A DNA stretch of 57,073 nucleotides from an uncultured Hyphomicrobiales bacterium (GTDB lineage: Bacteria > Pseudomonadota > Alphaproteobacteria > Rhizobiales > Xanthobacteraceae): assembly GCA_903839845.1 (NCBI GenBank), contig CAIMEA010000027.1:1-57073 (forward strand). Direction: 5' to 3'. The notes beneath the pieces were generated by a model, which worked only from the letters and a program-made list of their open reading frames with translations, searched no databases and was not told the DNA's origin. Made by a program: the position numbers and the translations under genes. The stretch's first letter is position 1, and each line of letters starts with the position of its first letter. Shown here piece by piece: positions 18,010-27,362 of the stretch.

Positions 18010-20835
18010 TCAGGCGGCCTTGCCGGGCTTTTCCGGCTTGGCAAAAAGCGCGATCAAAGCGCGCTTGATGGCGGCCTGGCGGGTCGGCGAGGTGATCTGC
18101 GCGCCCATCAAGTCTGTCACATAGAACACATCGACCACCCGCTCGCCGAACGTGGCGACGTGCGCGGAGGCAATGTTGAGGTTGAGTTTCGACAGCGTCG
18201 CGGTCAGTTCGTAAAGCAGGCCGGTGCGGTCGAGCCCGGTGACTTCCACCATCGTGTAGCGATGTGACCACTGGTTGTTGATGGCAACCGACGGCTCCAG
18301 CGCGAAGGCCTTGATGCGGCCCTTGGGCGCCACGCGCTTGGCAACCACGTCGGGCAGCCGCAATTCGCCGCGCAATGCCTTCTGGATCGAGTCGGCGATG
18401 CGGCTGCCGCGCCGCTCCTCGTCGTCGGTACGCTCGAATTCGCGCGACAGCGAAATGGTGTCGAGCGCGCGGCCGTCGGTGGTGGTGTAGATCTGCGCAT
18501 CGACGATGTTGCCGCCGGCCACCGAACAGGCGCCGGCGATGATCGACAGCAGCCAGGGATGATCGGGCGCCAGCACGGTCAGTTCGATCACCGCGCGCGC
18601 GGCGTCGAAGCGGATGGCGGTGGAGAGATTCTTGCCGTCGTCCTCGGCGGTGCGCACGAATTGCGCGTGTTCGACCTTGTGATCGAGATCGACCTTGAGC
18701 CAATAGGCCGGATAGAGACGTGCAATATAGGTTTCGATCCGCTCCGGCGGCCAATCCGTCGTCTTCATGGCGGCGCGGAATTCGTTCTGCGCGGCGGCGA
18801 CGCGTTGCGCGCGATTGACTTCCGAGAAGCCGCCGGTCAGCACAGGCTCGGTTTCGAAATATAAAGTGCGGATGAGCTGCGCCTTCCAGCCATTCCACAC
18901 CCCGGGCCCGACGGCGCGAATGTCGGCGGTGGTTAGGATGGTCAACAGCTTGAGCCGCTCGACGGATTGAACGACCGCGGCGAAATTTTCGATGGTCTTG
19001 CGGTCGGACAGGTCGCGCGATTGTGCCACGCTCGACATCACCAGATGCTGCTCGATCAGCCAGGCGATCGTCTCGGTGTCGGCGGCGGAAAAGCCGAGTC
19101 GCGGACAGAAGCGCCGGGCGATGCGCGCGCCGGCGATCGAGTGATCCTCCGGCCGGCCCTTGGCGATGTCGTGCAGGAACATCGTCACGAACAAGATCTT
19201 GCGGCTCGCCGGCGTGATCTTGTGGATCAACTCGTTGGCGAGCGATGTTTCCTTGTTGGTGCCGCGCTCGATCTCGGTCAGAACGCCGATGCAGCGCAGC
19301 AAATGCTCGTCCACCGTATAATGGTGGTACATGTTGAACTGCATCATCGCCACGACCTTGCCGAAGGCCGGCACGAAACGGCCGAGCACGCCGGCTTCGT
19401 TCATCCGCCGCAGCACGGTTTCCGGGTCGTTCTTGGAGGCGACGATGTCGAGGAACAGCCGGTTGGCTTCCTCATTGTCGCGCAATTTGGCGTCGATCAG
19501 CTTGAGCGAGCGCGTCATCGCCCGCATCGCGTCCGGGTGCAGAGCAAAATTGTGCTTTTGCGCCAGATCGAAAATACGGATCAGGTTGACCGGATCACGC
19601 CGAAACACGCTGCCATTGACGATGCGGATGCGGTTGTTTTCGGCGATGAAGTCCTCGGTGCCGGCGATCGCCTTGCGCTTGACCGGGCGCAGCTTGGCCA
19701 TCACGCGCGACAGCACCGGCACGGATTTGGCTTCGCTCTCTTCCAGTTCGGCGCAAACGATGGCGGTCAAGTCGCCGACGTCCTTGGCGTTGAGGAAGTA
19801 GTGCTTCATGAAGCGCTCGACATCCTGCTGTCCGGGATGCTCGGTATAGCCGAGGCGCACCGCGATCTCGCGCTGGATGTCGAAGGACAGCCGTTCCTCG
19901 GCGCGGCCGGTGACGAAATGCAGATGGCAGCGCACCGACCAAAGGAAATCCTCGCAGCGGCGGAACAGTTCGTATTCGTGCTTGTCGAACACGCCGCGCT
20001 TGATCAGTTCGTCCGGCTCGCGCACGCGATACACATATTTTGCGATCCAGAACAAAGTGTGCAGGTCGCGCAAGCCGCCTTTGCCGTCCTTGACGTTTGG
20101 CTCGACCAGATAGCGCGACTGGCCGCCGCGGCGGTGACGGTCCTCGCGCTCGCCGAGCTTGGCGGCGACGAATTCATTACCGGTACCGCGCACGACGTCC
20201 TGATCGAAGCGCGTCACCAGCTCGTCGAACAGCTTCTTGTCGCCGAGCAGGAAGCGCGCTTCGAGGATGGCGGTGCGGATCGTCATGTCCGCCTTGGCCT
20301 GGCGGATGCATTCGTCGACCGAGCGCGTCGCGTGGCCGACCTTCAGCCCGGTGTCCCACAGTGCATAAAGGATCGCCTCGGCGACCGACTCGCCCCAGGC
20401 GGTCTGCTTGTAGGGCAGCAGGAACAACAGATCGATGTCGGAGCCGGGCGCCTGCAGCCCACGGCCATAGCCGCCGGTGGCGACCACCGCCATATGCTCG
20501 GTCTCGGACGGATTCTCCGACGGGTAGAGATGCTTGCGCACGAACTCGAACAGAATACGGATGATCTCGTCTTCCATCTGGCACAGCCGCTCGGCGCAGC
20601 GACGGCCATGACGATCCTTGAGCAGAAGCTTTTCCGCCTTGGCGCGGCCTTCGATCAGCGCCGCCTTGAGCCGCTGCGCCAGCGCCGAGCGCAATTCGAC
20701 GTCGTTGCCGGTTCTGTCTTTGGCGAGCTTTTCGAGATCGGCGACGATGGCGCGGCTGTCGATCAACTCGGCCGCCGCCCGGGTGGGGGCAGCAGTGGCT
20801 TTGGACGAATCGCGGTCGATGACGAGAGAGGCCAT
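18010..20835 (-). CDS. glnD: PII uridylyltransferase/uridylyl-removing enzyme GlnD
   Basis: 941 residues from ATG 20835 (MASLVIDRD); the open frame runs upstream to 21033 but that stretch has no family similarity. Nucleotidyltransferase core: GGYGRG (121-126) and GSDIDLLFL with Asp133 and Asp135. HD domain: FLHDIAKGRPEDHS, for de-uridylylation. Two C-terminal ACT domains sense glutamine (LTVLAPDHPWLLS...; VTGLDRTGLLYELT). It uridylylates PII (GlnB/GlnK) when nitrogen is short and reverses it when glutamine is high. It sits divergent from the alcohol dehydrogenase gene and is not next to mutS, which lies 2 kb away. Confidence 0.96.
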   Translation of the reverse strand: MASLVIDRDSSKATAAPTRAAAELIDSRAIVADLEKLAKDRTGNDVELRSALAQRLKAALIEGRAKAEKLLLKDRHGRRCAERLCQMEDEIIRILFEFVRKHLYPSENPSETEHMAVVATGGYGRGLQAPGSDIDLLFLLPYKQTAWGESVAEAILYALWDTGLKVGHATRSVDECIRQAKADMTIRTAILEARFLLGDKKLFDELVTRFDQDVVRGTGNEFVAAKLGEREDRHRRGGQSRYLVEPNVKDGKGGLRDLHTLFWIAKYVYRVREPDELIKRGVFDKHEYELFRRCEDFLWSVRCHLHFVTGRAEERLSFDIQREIAVRLGYTEHPGQQDVERFMKHYFLNAKDVGDLTAIVCAELEESEAKSVPVLSRVMAKLRPVKRKAIAGTEDFIAENNRIRIVNGSVFRRDPVNLIRIFDLAQKHNFALHPDAMRAMTRSLKLIDAKLRDNEEANRLFLDIVASKNDPETVLRRMNEAGVLGRFVPAFGKVVAMMQFNMYHHYTVDEHLLRCIGVLTEIERGTNKETSLANELIHKITPASRKILFVTMFLHDIAKGRPEDHSIAGARIARRFCPRLGFSAADTETIAWLIEQHLVMSSVAQSRDLSDRKTIENFAAVVQSVERLKLLTILTTADIRAVGPGVWNGWKAQLIRTLYFETEPVLTGGFSEVNRAQRVAAAQNEFRAAMKTTDWPPERIETYIARLYPAYWLKVDLDHKVEHAQFVRTAEDDGKNLSTAIRFDAARAVIELTVLAPDHPWLLSIIAGACSVAGGNIVDAQIYTTTDGRALDTISLSREFERTDDEERRGSRIADSIQKALRGELRLPDVVAKRVAPKGRIKAFALEPSVAINNQWSHRYTMVEVTGLDRTGLLYELTATLSKLNLNIASAHVATFGERVVDVFYVTDLMGAQITSPTRQAAIKRALIALFAKPEKPGKAA

Positions 20836-21059
20836 GGGGCCATCGGGATAGCGGAGGCCGGGCTTTAAGTCACCTGCGATGCGACATGTCGGGGGTTTCA
20901 GTTCTGATTTTGTTTGGCCGGCGCCGCCATTCGGGTGTGCACTGCGGAAAAATGCCTGAAATCGCGGCATGGCCGTTCCGGCCGGTCGGCAGTGGTGGCA
21001 GGCCGGTCGGCGCGTTATGGTCGATCCAAGCAAATACAGTCCGGGGAGGCCTTGGCGCT

Positions 21060-22118
21060 ATGCGTATGTTTCAAGTCTGCCGTTGCGGCGAGCCGCTGCA
21101 ACTCAACGAAAAGCCCACCCCGCAGCCGGCCGGCACCGAGGTCCTGCTCAAGGTCCAGGCCGCCGGCGTCTGCCACAGCGATCTGCATATCTGGGACGGC
21201 TATTACGAGCTGGGCGGCGGCAAGCGGCTGCAGTTGCTCGAGCGCGGCATCAAGCTGCCCCTGACCATGGGTCATGAAAATGTCGGCGAAGTGGTCGCGA
21301 TCGGCCCGGATGCGAAGGGCGTCAAGGTCGGCGATATCCGGCTCGCCAATCCCTGGATCGGCTGCGGCGAATGCATGGTGTGCAAGCGCGGCGAGGAGAA
21401 CCTGTGCAAGACGCCGCGCAATCTCGGCGTCTTCACCGATGGCGGCTATGCCAGCCACGTGATGGTGCCGCATCCGCGCCACCTGTTCGACATCGGCACG
21501 TTGACGCCGGTGCAGGCGGCGCCCTTGGCCTGTTCCGGCATCACTGCTTTCAGCGCGCTGAAGAAAGTCGGCCCGGTCATCAAGGACGAGCCGGTCGTCA
21601 TCATGGGCGCTGGCGGCCTCGGCCTGATGGCGATTGCCCTGCATAAAGCGATGGGCGGCAAGAGCGTTGTGATGGTCGATATCGACCCGGCCAAGCGCGA
21701 AGCGGCGCTGAAGGCCGGCGCGATCGCCGCGATCGACGGCCGCGCTGCTGATGCGGCAAAACAAATTCAGGCAGCGACCAATGGCGGCGCCTGGTCGGTC
21801 ATCGACTTTGTCGGCTCGTCCGACACCGTGAAGCTCGCCATCGACTCGCTGGTGGTGAAGGGCGGCAAGGTCGTCATCGTCGGCCTGTTCGGCGGCGATA
21901 TCACCATCTCGACGCCGTTTTTCCCGATGCGGGCAATGACCGTTCAGGGCTCCTATGTCGGTTCGCTGCCGGAAATGAAAGAACTTCTCGAACTCGTCAG
22001 CCGGACCGGCGCGCCGCCGGTGCCGCTGCGCGAGCGGCCGCTCGACGAGGTCAACGAAGCGCTCAACGATCTGCGCGCCGGCAAGGTGATTGGGCGTGTG
22101 GTGTTGACGCAGGCATAA
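21060..22118 (+). CDS. Zinc-dependent alcohol dehydrogenase (MDR family)
   Basis: 352 residues from ATG 21060, preceded by GGGGAGG at about 12 bp. Catalytic zinc ligands: Cys and His in GVCHSDLH and GHEN. The structural-zinc cysteines are four, in CGECMVCKRGEENLC. The Rossmann motif is GAGGLGLMAI, followed by an acidic residue (VDIDP) that favours NAD over NADP. It oxidises an alcohol or reduces an aldehyde; substrate unknown, though short-chain, secondary or cyclic alcohols are common for this group. The 224-bp gap to glnD carries no other gene. A REP-like element follows the stop. Confidence 0.85.
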   Translation: MRMFQVCRCGEPLQLNEKPTPQPAGTEVLLKVQAAGVCHSDLHIWDGYYELGGGKRLQLLERGIKLPLTMGHENVGEVVAIGPDAKGVKVGDIRLANPWIGCGECMVCKRGEENLCKTPRNLGVFTDGGYASHVMVPHPRHLFDIGTLTPVQAAPLACSGITAFSALKKVGPVIKDEPVVIMGAGGLGLMAIALHKAMGGKSVVMVDIDPAKREAALKAGAIAAIDGRAADAAKQIQAATNGGAWSVIDFVGSSDTVKLAIDSLVVKGGKVVIVGLFGGDITISTPFFPMRAMTVQGSYVGSLPEMKELLELVSRTGAPPVPLRERPLDEVNEALNDLRAGKVIGRVVLTQA

Positions 22119-22128
22119 TGCATTGAAA

Positions 22129-22229
22129 GCTGTCGTCCCCGCGAAAGCGGGGACCCATACATCGAGGCCTTTCGATAGTGCGCGGCGAATGGGTCCCGGA
22201 TCTCGCTGCCGCTCGTCCGGGACGACAGC
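22129..22229. repeat. Palindromic REP-like element (about 100 bp)
   Basis: The outer ends GCTGTCGTCCC and GGGACGACAGC are inverted repeats. Inside is a perfect hairpin, GTCCCCGC / GCGGGGAC around GAAA (22135-22154). The same inner hairpin with the same GAAA/TTTC loop occurs at 56881-56900, so this is a dispersed family. It lies between the alcohol dehydrogenase and the membrane protein genes. Confidence 0.75.
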
Positions 22230-22256
22230 GTTGGATGATTATTGAGAGTGGCCTGA

Positions 22257-23051
22257 ATGTCCCCCGACCAGTATTTCATACTTACCTTAATCATCCGCAT
22301 GGCCGTCACCGCCGCCTTCCTGCTGGCGGCGACGATTACTGCCGAGCGGGCGGGACCGCTGGTCGGCGGTCTGGTGGCGACTTTGCCGATCAGCGCCGGA
22401 CCGGTTTACATTTTCCTAGCGCTCGATCACGGCGCGCATTTCATCGGCGTCAGCGCACTCGGCAGCCTGGTGACCAACGGCATCAATATCGTGTTCGCGC
22501 TCACTTACGCGCTGCTGGCGCAGAAGCGTTCGCTGGCCGTCAGCCTGTCGGGCGCCTTTGCCATCTGGATCGTGCTGAACTGGCTGACCAGCTTCGTCGC
22601 CTGGACCTTGCCGGCCGCGATCGTCTTCAATGTCGCGGTACTGGCGGTGGCGCTGTGGCTATCTGCCACGCTGCGGCACGTCCGTTCGCCGCAGGTGAAG
22701 GCGCGCTGGCACGATCTGCTCATGCGTGCCGCCATGGTGGCGCTCTTGGTCGGCATCGTCGTGACGCTGAGCTACCACATCGGTCCGACCGCCAGCGGCA
22801 ATCTGGCCGTCTTCCCGATTGTGCTGACCAGCATCATTCTGATTTTGCACCGCCGCGTCGGTGGCCCGGCAACCGCTGCGGTGATGGCCAACGCTGTGAT
22901 CGGGCTCGGCGGATTCGGCATTGCCTGCATTACGCTTAATCTCGCCGCCGATCCGTTTGGCGCGGCGCTCGCCTTGAGCCTGACACTCGCCGTCTCGGTC
23001 GGCTGCAATCTCCTGGTGTTTTTCGCGCGCCGCCGCCTGGTCGCGTCATGA
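22257..23051 (+). CDS. Polytopic membrane protein of unknown function
   Basis: 264 residues with about eight hydrophobic segments and little else; no signal peptide or catalytic motif seen. The N-terminal part has RMAVTAAFLLAATITAERAGPLVGGLVATLP, with small-residue packing typical of transporters. I do not recognise the family; an integral inner-membrane protein is all that can be said. It starts 28 bp after a palindromic element and converges with mutS, the stops being 24 bp apart. Residual T-rich sequence (TTTGTCTTTATT) in that gap may end transcription. Confidence 0.65.
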   Translation: MSPDQYFILTLIIRMAVTAAFLLAATITAERAGPLVGGLVATLPISAGPVYIFLALDHGAHFIGVSALGSLVTNGINIVFALTYALLAQKRSLAVSLSGAFAIWIVLNWLTSFVAWTLPAAIVFNVAVLAVALWLSATLRHVRSPQVKARWHDLLMRAAMVALLVGIVVTLSYHIGPTASGNLAVFPIVLTSIILILHRRVGGPATAAVMANAVIGLGGFGIACITLNLAADPFGAALALSLTLAVSVGCNLLVFFARRRLVAS

Positions 23052-23075
23052 GCGTGGCAAGTCTCGACTTTGTCT

Positions 23076-25865
23076 TTATTCGGCTTCGCGCAGCTTCGCC
23101 TTCAGCGTATAGATCGCTTCCATCGCTTCGCGCGGCGACATTTCGTCGGGATTGAGCGCGGCGACGGCGCCCACCAGCAATTCATGCGCGGCATCCTGCA
23201 CGCCTTGCGGCGCCTTGTACGGCGTGGCGAACAGCGGCAAGTCCTCGAAGCCTTTCGGCGCGGCGCGGTCTTCCTGCTCCAACTTGGCCAGCACCAGCCT
23301 GGCGCGCTCGATCACGCTCGACGGCAGGCCGGCAAGCTTCGCCACCTGAATGCCGTAGGAGCGGTCGGCAGCGCCCGGCGCGACCTCGTGCAGAAACACG
23401 ACGTCGCCCTTCCACTCCTTCACCTTGACGGTGACATTGTGCAGCCGGTTGAGCCGCGCCGACAGCGCGGTCAGTTCATGAAAATGCGTGGCGAACAGGG
23501 CGCGACATTTGTTGACGTCGTGCAGATGCTCGACGGTGGCCCAGGCGATCGACAGGCCGTCAAAGGTCGCCGTGCCGCGGCCGATTTCGTCGAGGATCAC
23601 CAGTGAGCGCGCGCCAGCCTGATTGAGAATCGCCGCCGTCTCGACCATCTCGACCATGAAGGTCGAGCGGCCGCGCGCCAGATCGTCGGCGGCGCCGACG
23701 CGCGAGAACAATCGATCGACAACGCCGATATGCGCCGACTTCGCCGGCACGAACGAACCCATCTGCGCCATGATGGCGATCAACGCGTTCTGCCGCAGGA
23801 AGGTCGATTTGCCGGCCATGTTCGGGCCGGTGATCAGCCAGATGCGGCCGGAACCCCCACCCAATCCCTCCCCCGCTTGCGGGGGAGGGTAGGGTGGGGG
23901 TGGCGGCGACAAATCGCTGTCATTGGCGACGAATGGCGTGCCGTCGCGCGCCAGGGCCTGCTCGACCACCGGATGACGTCCGCCTTCGATGGCAAAGGCA
24001 AGCGAATCGTCGATCAGCGGCCGCGCGTAATTGCGCTCGGCGGCGAGCGCACCGAGCGCGCTAGCCGCATCGAGCCGCGCCAGCGCCTCGGCGCATTGCT
24101 TGATCGCCGCGCCTTGCGCGATCACCGCGCCGGCCAGCTTCTCGAAAATCTCCAGCTCTAACCCAAGCGAACGGTCGGCGGCGCTGGCGATTTTCGCTTC
24201 CAGTTCGCCGAGTTCGGTCGAGGTGAACCGCACCTGGCCGGCCAGCGACTGGCGGTGAATGAAGGTCGCGTTCAACGGCGGCGCGGTCAATTTGTCGGCG
24301 TGCTGCGCGGTCACTTCGACGAAATAGCCGAGCACGTTGTTGTGCCGGATCTTCAGGCCTTTGACGCCGGTCTCGTCGGCATAGCGCGCCTGCAAGGCGG
24401 CGACGACGCGGCGCGATTCGTCGCGCAAGGCGCGCGTTTCGTCGAGCGTCGCGTCATAACCTTCGCGGACAAAGCCGCCGTCACGCTTGATCAGCGGCAA
24501 CTCATCGGCCAGCGCCCGCGAAAGTTCGATGGCGAGCGTCGCATCCGGCCTCTGGCACAGGCTCAAGGCCTCGGCGATTTCCGCCGGCACGTCCTTCAGC
24601 GCGCCGAGCGCATTTGCCAAATCGCTTGCCGCGCGCACGCCATCGCGTATCGCGGCAAGGTCGCGCGGGCCGCCGCGCTGCAAGGCGATGCGCGACAATG
24701 CTCGCGCCAGATCGGGCGCTGCCTGCAGCCGCGAGCGGGTATCGGCGCGAGCCGCGACGTCGTCGACGAAGCAGGCAACCGCATCGAGGCGCAGGGCAAT
24801 CGCCTTGACGTCGGTCAAAGGCGCCGCCAGCCGCTGCGCCAGCAGGCGCGAACCGGCCGAGGTTACCGTGCGGTCGATGCAGTCGAGCAGCGAGCCGCGT
24901 CGTTCGCCCGACAAGGTCCGCATCAATTCGAGATTGCCGCGCGTCGCCTGATCGATCGCCATGGTGGCGGCGGCTGCTTCGCGCAAAGGCGGCGACAAAG
25001 GCGGGCGCTGGCCGATCTGCGTGCGTTCGACATAAGTGACGCAGGCCGCGGCGGCGGTCAGTTCGAGCCGCGTCAACAGGCCGAAGGCCTCGCTGGTCGC
25101 CACCGCGAAAAACGACGTCAGCCGCCGCTCGGCGGTGGCGCCGTCGAAGATGTCACGGGTCAAAGGCGTTACCGCCGGCAGTTCGCGCCATAGCGGCACC
25201 AGTTCGGCATCGGCATAGAGCGCGTCGGAGACGAGAATCTCACTGGGTTCCAGCCGTGCGATCTCGGCCGAAAGCATCAGCCGGTCGCATTCGGTGATCC
25301 GAAATTCGCCGGTTGAAATGTCGATCCAGGCCAGGCCAAAGCGCGCTTCGCTATCGACCGACGACAGCCGCGCGCGGGCAATGGCGAGGAGATAATTGTT
25401 GCGCTTGGCGTCGAGCAAAGTGTCTTCGGTCAGCGTGCCGGGCGTCACCAGCCGCACCACGTCGCGCCGCACCACGCTCTTGTAGCCGCGTTTTTTTGCC
25501 TCGGCCGGGTCCTCGAGCTGCTCGCACACCGCGACGCGGTGGCCGAGCGCGATCAGCCGATGCAGATATTCGTCCGAGCGCACCACCGGCACGCCGCACA
25601 TCGGGATGTCCTGGCCCTGATGCTTGCCGCGCTTGGTCAGCACGATGCCGAGTGCGCGACTCGCCACTTCGGCGTCCTCGAAGAACAATTCGTAGAAATC
25701 GCCCATCCGATAGAACAGCAGCGAGTCCGGGTTGGCGGTCTTGATCTCAATATACTGCTCCAGCATGGGAGACAGTTTGCCGTTGCCGTCATGGGTCGGC
25801 GTCGGCCCGCCGCTTTCGGGCGGCGGCTCCGGTTCATCGAGGCCGATGGGGTGGATCAGGGACAT
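23076..25865 (-). CDS. mutS: DNA mismatch repair protein MutS, with in-frame repeat insertion
   Basis: 929 residues. Mismatch-recognition Phe-x-Glu is Phe57-Tyr58-Glu59 (GDFYELF). ATPase motifs: Walker [10 protein letters not shown] at about 680, Walker B/ST motif [17 protein letters not shown], and FATHFHEL. The C-terminal region is complete. At about residues 654-670 there is a Pro/Gly stretch ([19 protein letters not shown]) encoded by a palindromic repeat (23853-23903). Homologues run nearly directly from the preceding DLS to the GRIWL strand, so this is an inserted repeat that kept the frame. The protein binds mispairs and recruits MutL. It stands alone on the minus strand. Confidence 0.96.
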   Translation of the reverse strand: MSLIHPIGLDEPEPPPESGGPTPTHDGNGKLSPMLEQYIEIKTANPDSLLFYRMGDFYELFFEDAEVASRALGIVLTKRGKHQGQDIPMCGVPVVRSDEYLHRLIALGHRVAVCEQLEDPAEAKKRGYKSVVRRDVVRLVTPGTLTEDTLLDAKRNNYLLAIARARLSSVDSEARFGLAWIDISTGEFRITECDRLMLSAEIARLEPSEILVSDALYADAELVPLWRELPAVTPLTRDIFDGATAERRLTSFFAVATSEAFGLLTRLELTAAAACVTYVERTQIGQRPPLSPPLREAAAATMAIDQATRGNLELMRTLSGERRGSLLDCIDRTVTSAGSRLLAQRLAAPLTDVKAIALRLDAVACFVDDVAARADTRSRLQAAPDLARALSRIALQRGGPRDLAAIRDGVRAASDLANALGALKDVPAEIAEALSLCQRPDATLAIELSRALADELPLIKRDGGFVREGYDATLDETRALRDESRRVVAALQARYADETGVKGLKIRHNNVLGYFVEVTAQHADKLTAPPLNATFIHRQSLAGQVRFTSTELGELEAKIASAADRSLGLELEIFEKLAGAVIAQGAAIKQCAEALARLDAASALGALAAERNYARPLIDDSLAFAIEGGRHPVVEQALARDGTPFVANDSDLSPPPPPYPPPQAGEGLGGGSGRIWLITGPNMAGKSTFLRQNALIAIMAQMGSFVPAKSAHIGVVDRLFSRVGAADDLARGRSTFMVEMVETAAILNQAGARSLVILDEIGRGTATFDGLSIAWATVEHLHDVNKCRALFATHFHELTALSARLNRLHNVTVKVKEWKGDVVFLHEVAPGAADRSYGIQVAKLAGLPSSVIERARLVLAKLEQEDRAAPKGFEDLPLFATPYKAPQGVQDAAHELLVGAVAALNPDEMSPREAMEAIYTLKAKLREAE
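23853..23903. repeat. Palindromic repeat inserted inside mutS
   Basis: CCCCCACCC...CCCTCCCCCGC and GCGGGGGAGGGTAGGGTGGGGG are near-perfect inverted arms around TT. Read on the minus strand in the mutS frame this gives the Pro/Gln/Gly-rich insert before Walker A. Related CCCTCCCCC/GGGGGAGGG hairpins are found between genes at 27253-27275 and, in variant form, at 54435-54462. Confidence 0.85.
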
Positions 25866-25930
25866 GGCGGAAGGTTAGCAGATCGTCCGCAGGTAATTCC
25901 ACCCGCAGAGAACGGGCTACACACACTCTG

Positions 25931-25956
25931 TCATCAGCCGCGAAGGCGGATGATCG
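25931..25956. repeat. Short palindromic repeat (REP-like)
   Basis: TCATC-A-GCC and GGC-G-GATGA flank a GCGAA core, giving an imperfect hairpin with the same centre as the element at 2216-2237. It lies in the 125-bp gap between mutS and the downstream end of the aromatic operon. Confidence 0.5.
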
Positions 25957-25990
25957 AGCATTTGCGGCGTTTATTCGCGCTAGGGACGAA

Positions 25991-27196
25991 TTAAGTGACT
26001 TCGTTCGCCCGCTTGAGGCCCGAAATCATCGACGTATTGAGCAAATGCTCGCGCGCCCGGACCGGATCGGCGGCAACCGCCACCAATTCCTCAAGCCGCG
26101 CCCGCTGCACAGCGGGATCGCGTTCTTCCATGGTCTGCTTGTTGCGGATCGACATGGCCTGCACCTGCTCGATGGTGGCGGCGCGGCGCTGCCGCGAATA
26201 AAGGTCGAGCAGAGCTTCCGGCTCGCCATGCCAATGACGGCCGAGCTTGTCGCAAAGATTGATGGCATCATGGATGCCGCTGTTGAGGCCGAAGCCGCCG
26301 AGCGGATTGTTCAGATGGGCGGCGTCGCCGGCGAGCAGCACGCGGCCGGAACGGAAAGCGGATGCCACGCGCTGATGCACCCGGTAAGTGCTCTTGTAGC
26401 GAACCTCATAGGGGCCGGCCTTCGGCACGAGTCGCTGCAACGCCGACTCGATGCGTTCCGGCGACAGCAACGTTTCTTCGCTTTCGTCTGGATTGACCGG
26501 GTAGGCCAGCCGCCAAAGCCCGGGTGCGCCATCGTCCGGCACCTTGAACAGCGCACCCCATTCGACGGGGTCGGCGATATAGCAGTTGAGTGCGAAGCCG
26601 TGCTGGGCGAAATCGTAGGGCGTGCTCACCACCACGAACAGCTCCGGCCAGGTGAAGCCCTCGAACTCGACGTCGAGGCCCTTGCGCACCGCGCTGCGGC
26701 CGCCGTCGGCGCCGATCAGCCATGACCCTTTGATCGTGCGGTCCGCGCCGCCGGTGCCGAAGGTCACCGTGACGCCATCGGCATCCTGTGTGAAGCTCTT
26801 GAGTGTGTGGCCGAAGTTAATTTCGACCTCTTTGTCGCGCTTCAGGATATCGAGCTGGATCGGCGTCAACCGGTGCTGCTCGAGATGCAGGCGATACGGG
26901 TAGGGCGTGATGTCTTTCAGCAAACCGAGATCGAAATCCGCGACCAGGTCGCCCGGGCGATTGCGGATCTGCCAGTGCTGCACCTTGAGGCCGGTCTCGT
27001 GCATCTTGTCGGTGATGCCGTAAGGCGCCATCATCTCCAAAGTCGGCGGATGAAACGAGCCGGCGCGCAGATCGTGCGTCAGCGCCGGCTCCGCTTCAAA
27101 CAGAACGACGGGGAGGCCTTGCTTGCGTAAGGCAAGCGCGCACATCAGGCCGGTCGGTCCAGCGCCGGCAATAATAACGGGAAGTCGATCGGTCAT
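25991..27196 (-). CDS. FAD-dependent aromatic-ring monooxygenase (class A)
   Basis: 401 residues with all three flavoprotein hydroxylase fingerprints. These are the N-terminal GAGPTG for the FAD ADP moiety, the DG motif IGADGGRSAVR at about 160, and the GD motif GRVLLAGDAAHLNNPLGG at about 285. This is the class A (4-hydroxybenzoate hydroxylase/MhpA-like) architecture, using NAD(P)H and O2 to hydroxylate a phenolic ring; the exact substrate is not evident. It is the last gene of the minus-strand TRAP/TPP operon, 166 bp after the amidohydrolase with a palindromic repeat between. It may lead toward protocatechuate-type ring substrates, but that is inference from context. Confidence 0.85.
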   Translation of the reverse strand: MTDRLPVIIAGAGPTGLMCALALRKQGLPVVLFEAEPALTHDLRAGSFHPPTLEMMAPYGITDKMHETGLKVQHWQIRNRPGDLVADFDLGLLKDITPYPYRLHLEQHRLTPIQLDILKRDKEVEINFGHTLKSFTQDADGVTVTFGTGGADRTIKGSWLIGADGGRSAVRKGLDVEFEGFTWPELFVVVSTPYDFAQHGFALNCYIADPVEWGALFKVPDDGAPGLWRLAYPVNPDESEETLLSPERIESALQRLVPKAGPYEVRYKSTYRVHQRVASAFRSGRVLLAGDAAHLNNPLGGFGLNSGIHDAINLCDKLGRHWHGEPEALLDLYSRQRRAATIEQVQAMSIRNKQTMEERDPAVQRARLEELVAVAADPVRAREHLLNTSMISGLKRANEVT

Positions 27197-27252
27197 TGAT
27201 GCCTAGATCTTCGCTGATTTGGGATTTGGCAGCGCCGCAGATTCAGTTTGTT

Positions 27253-27356
27253 CCCTCCCCCCTTGTGGGGGAGGGTTAGGGAGGGGGGTAATGGTGAGTG
27301 GCAGAGCGTTCCGCAATTACCCCCACCCCCAACCCCTCCCCGCGAGGGGAAGGAGA
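27253..27356. repeat. GC-rich palindromic intergenic repeat
   Basis: CCCTCCCCC (27253-27261) and GGGGGAGGG (27267-27275) form a perfect 9-bp hairpin around CTTGT. A second C-rich/G-rich inverted pair follows (TCCCC-GCG-AGGGGA near 27337-27350). The outer G- and C-runs (27281-27288; 27320-27330) can pair across the unit. It fills most of the gap between the amidohydrolase and monooxygenase genes and is the same family as the insert in mutS. Confidence 0.7.
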
Positions 27357-27362
27357 GAGTAA

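Noticed and set aside
18967-20868. Long open frame (633 codons) on the plus strand opposite glnD
   Set aside because: It is the mirror of a high-GC coding strand: the sequence is His/Arg/Gln/Asp-rich with no family motifs, while the minus strand encodes complete GlnD.
20836-21033. N-terminal extension of GlnD
   Set aside because: Residues upstream of MASLVIDRD have no family resemblance and the upstream region is the divergent promoter gap.
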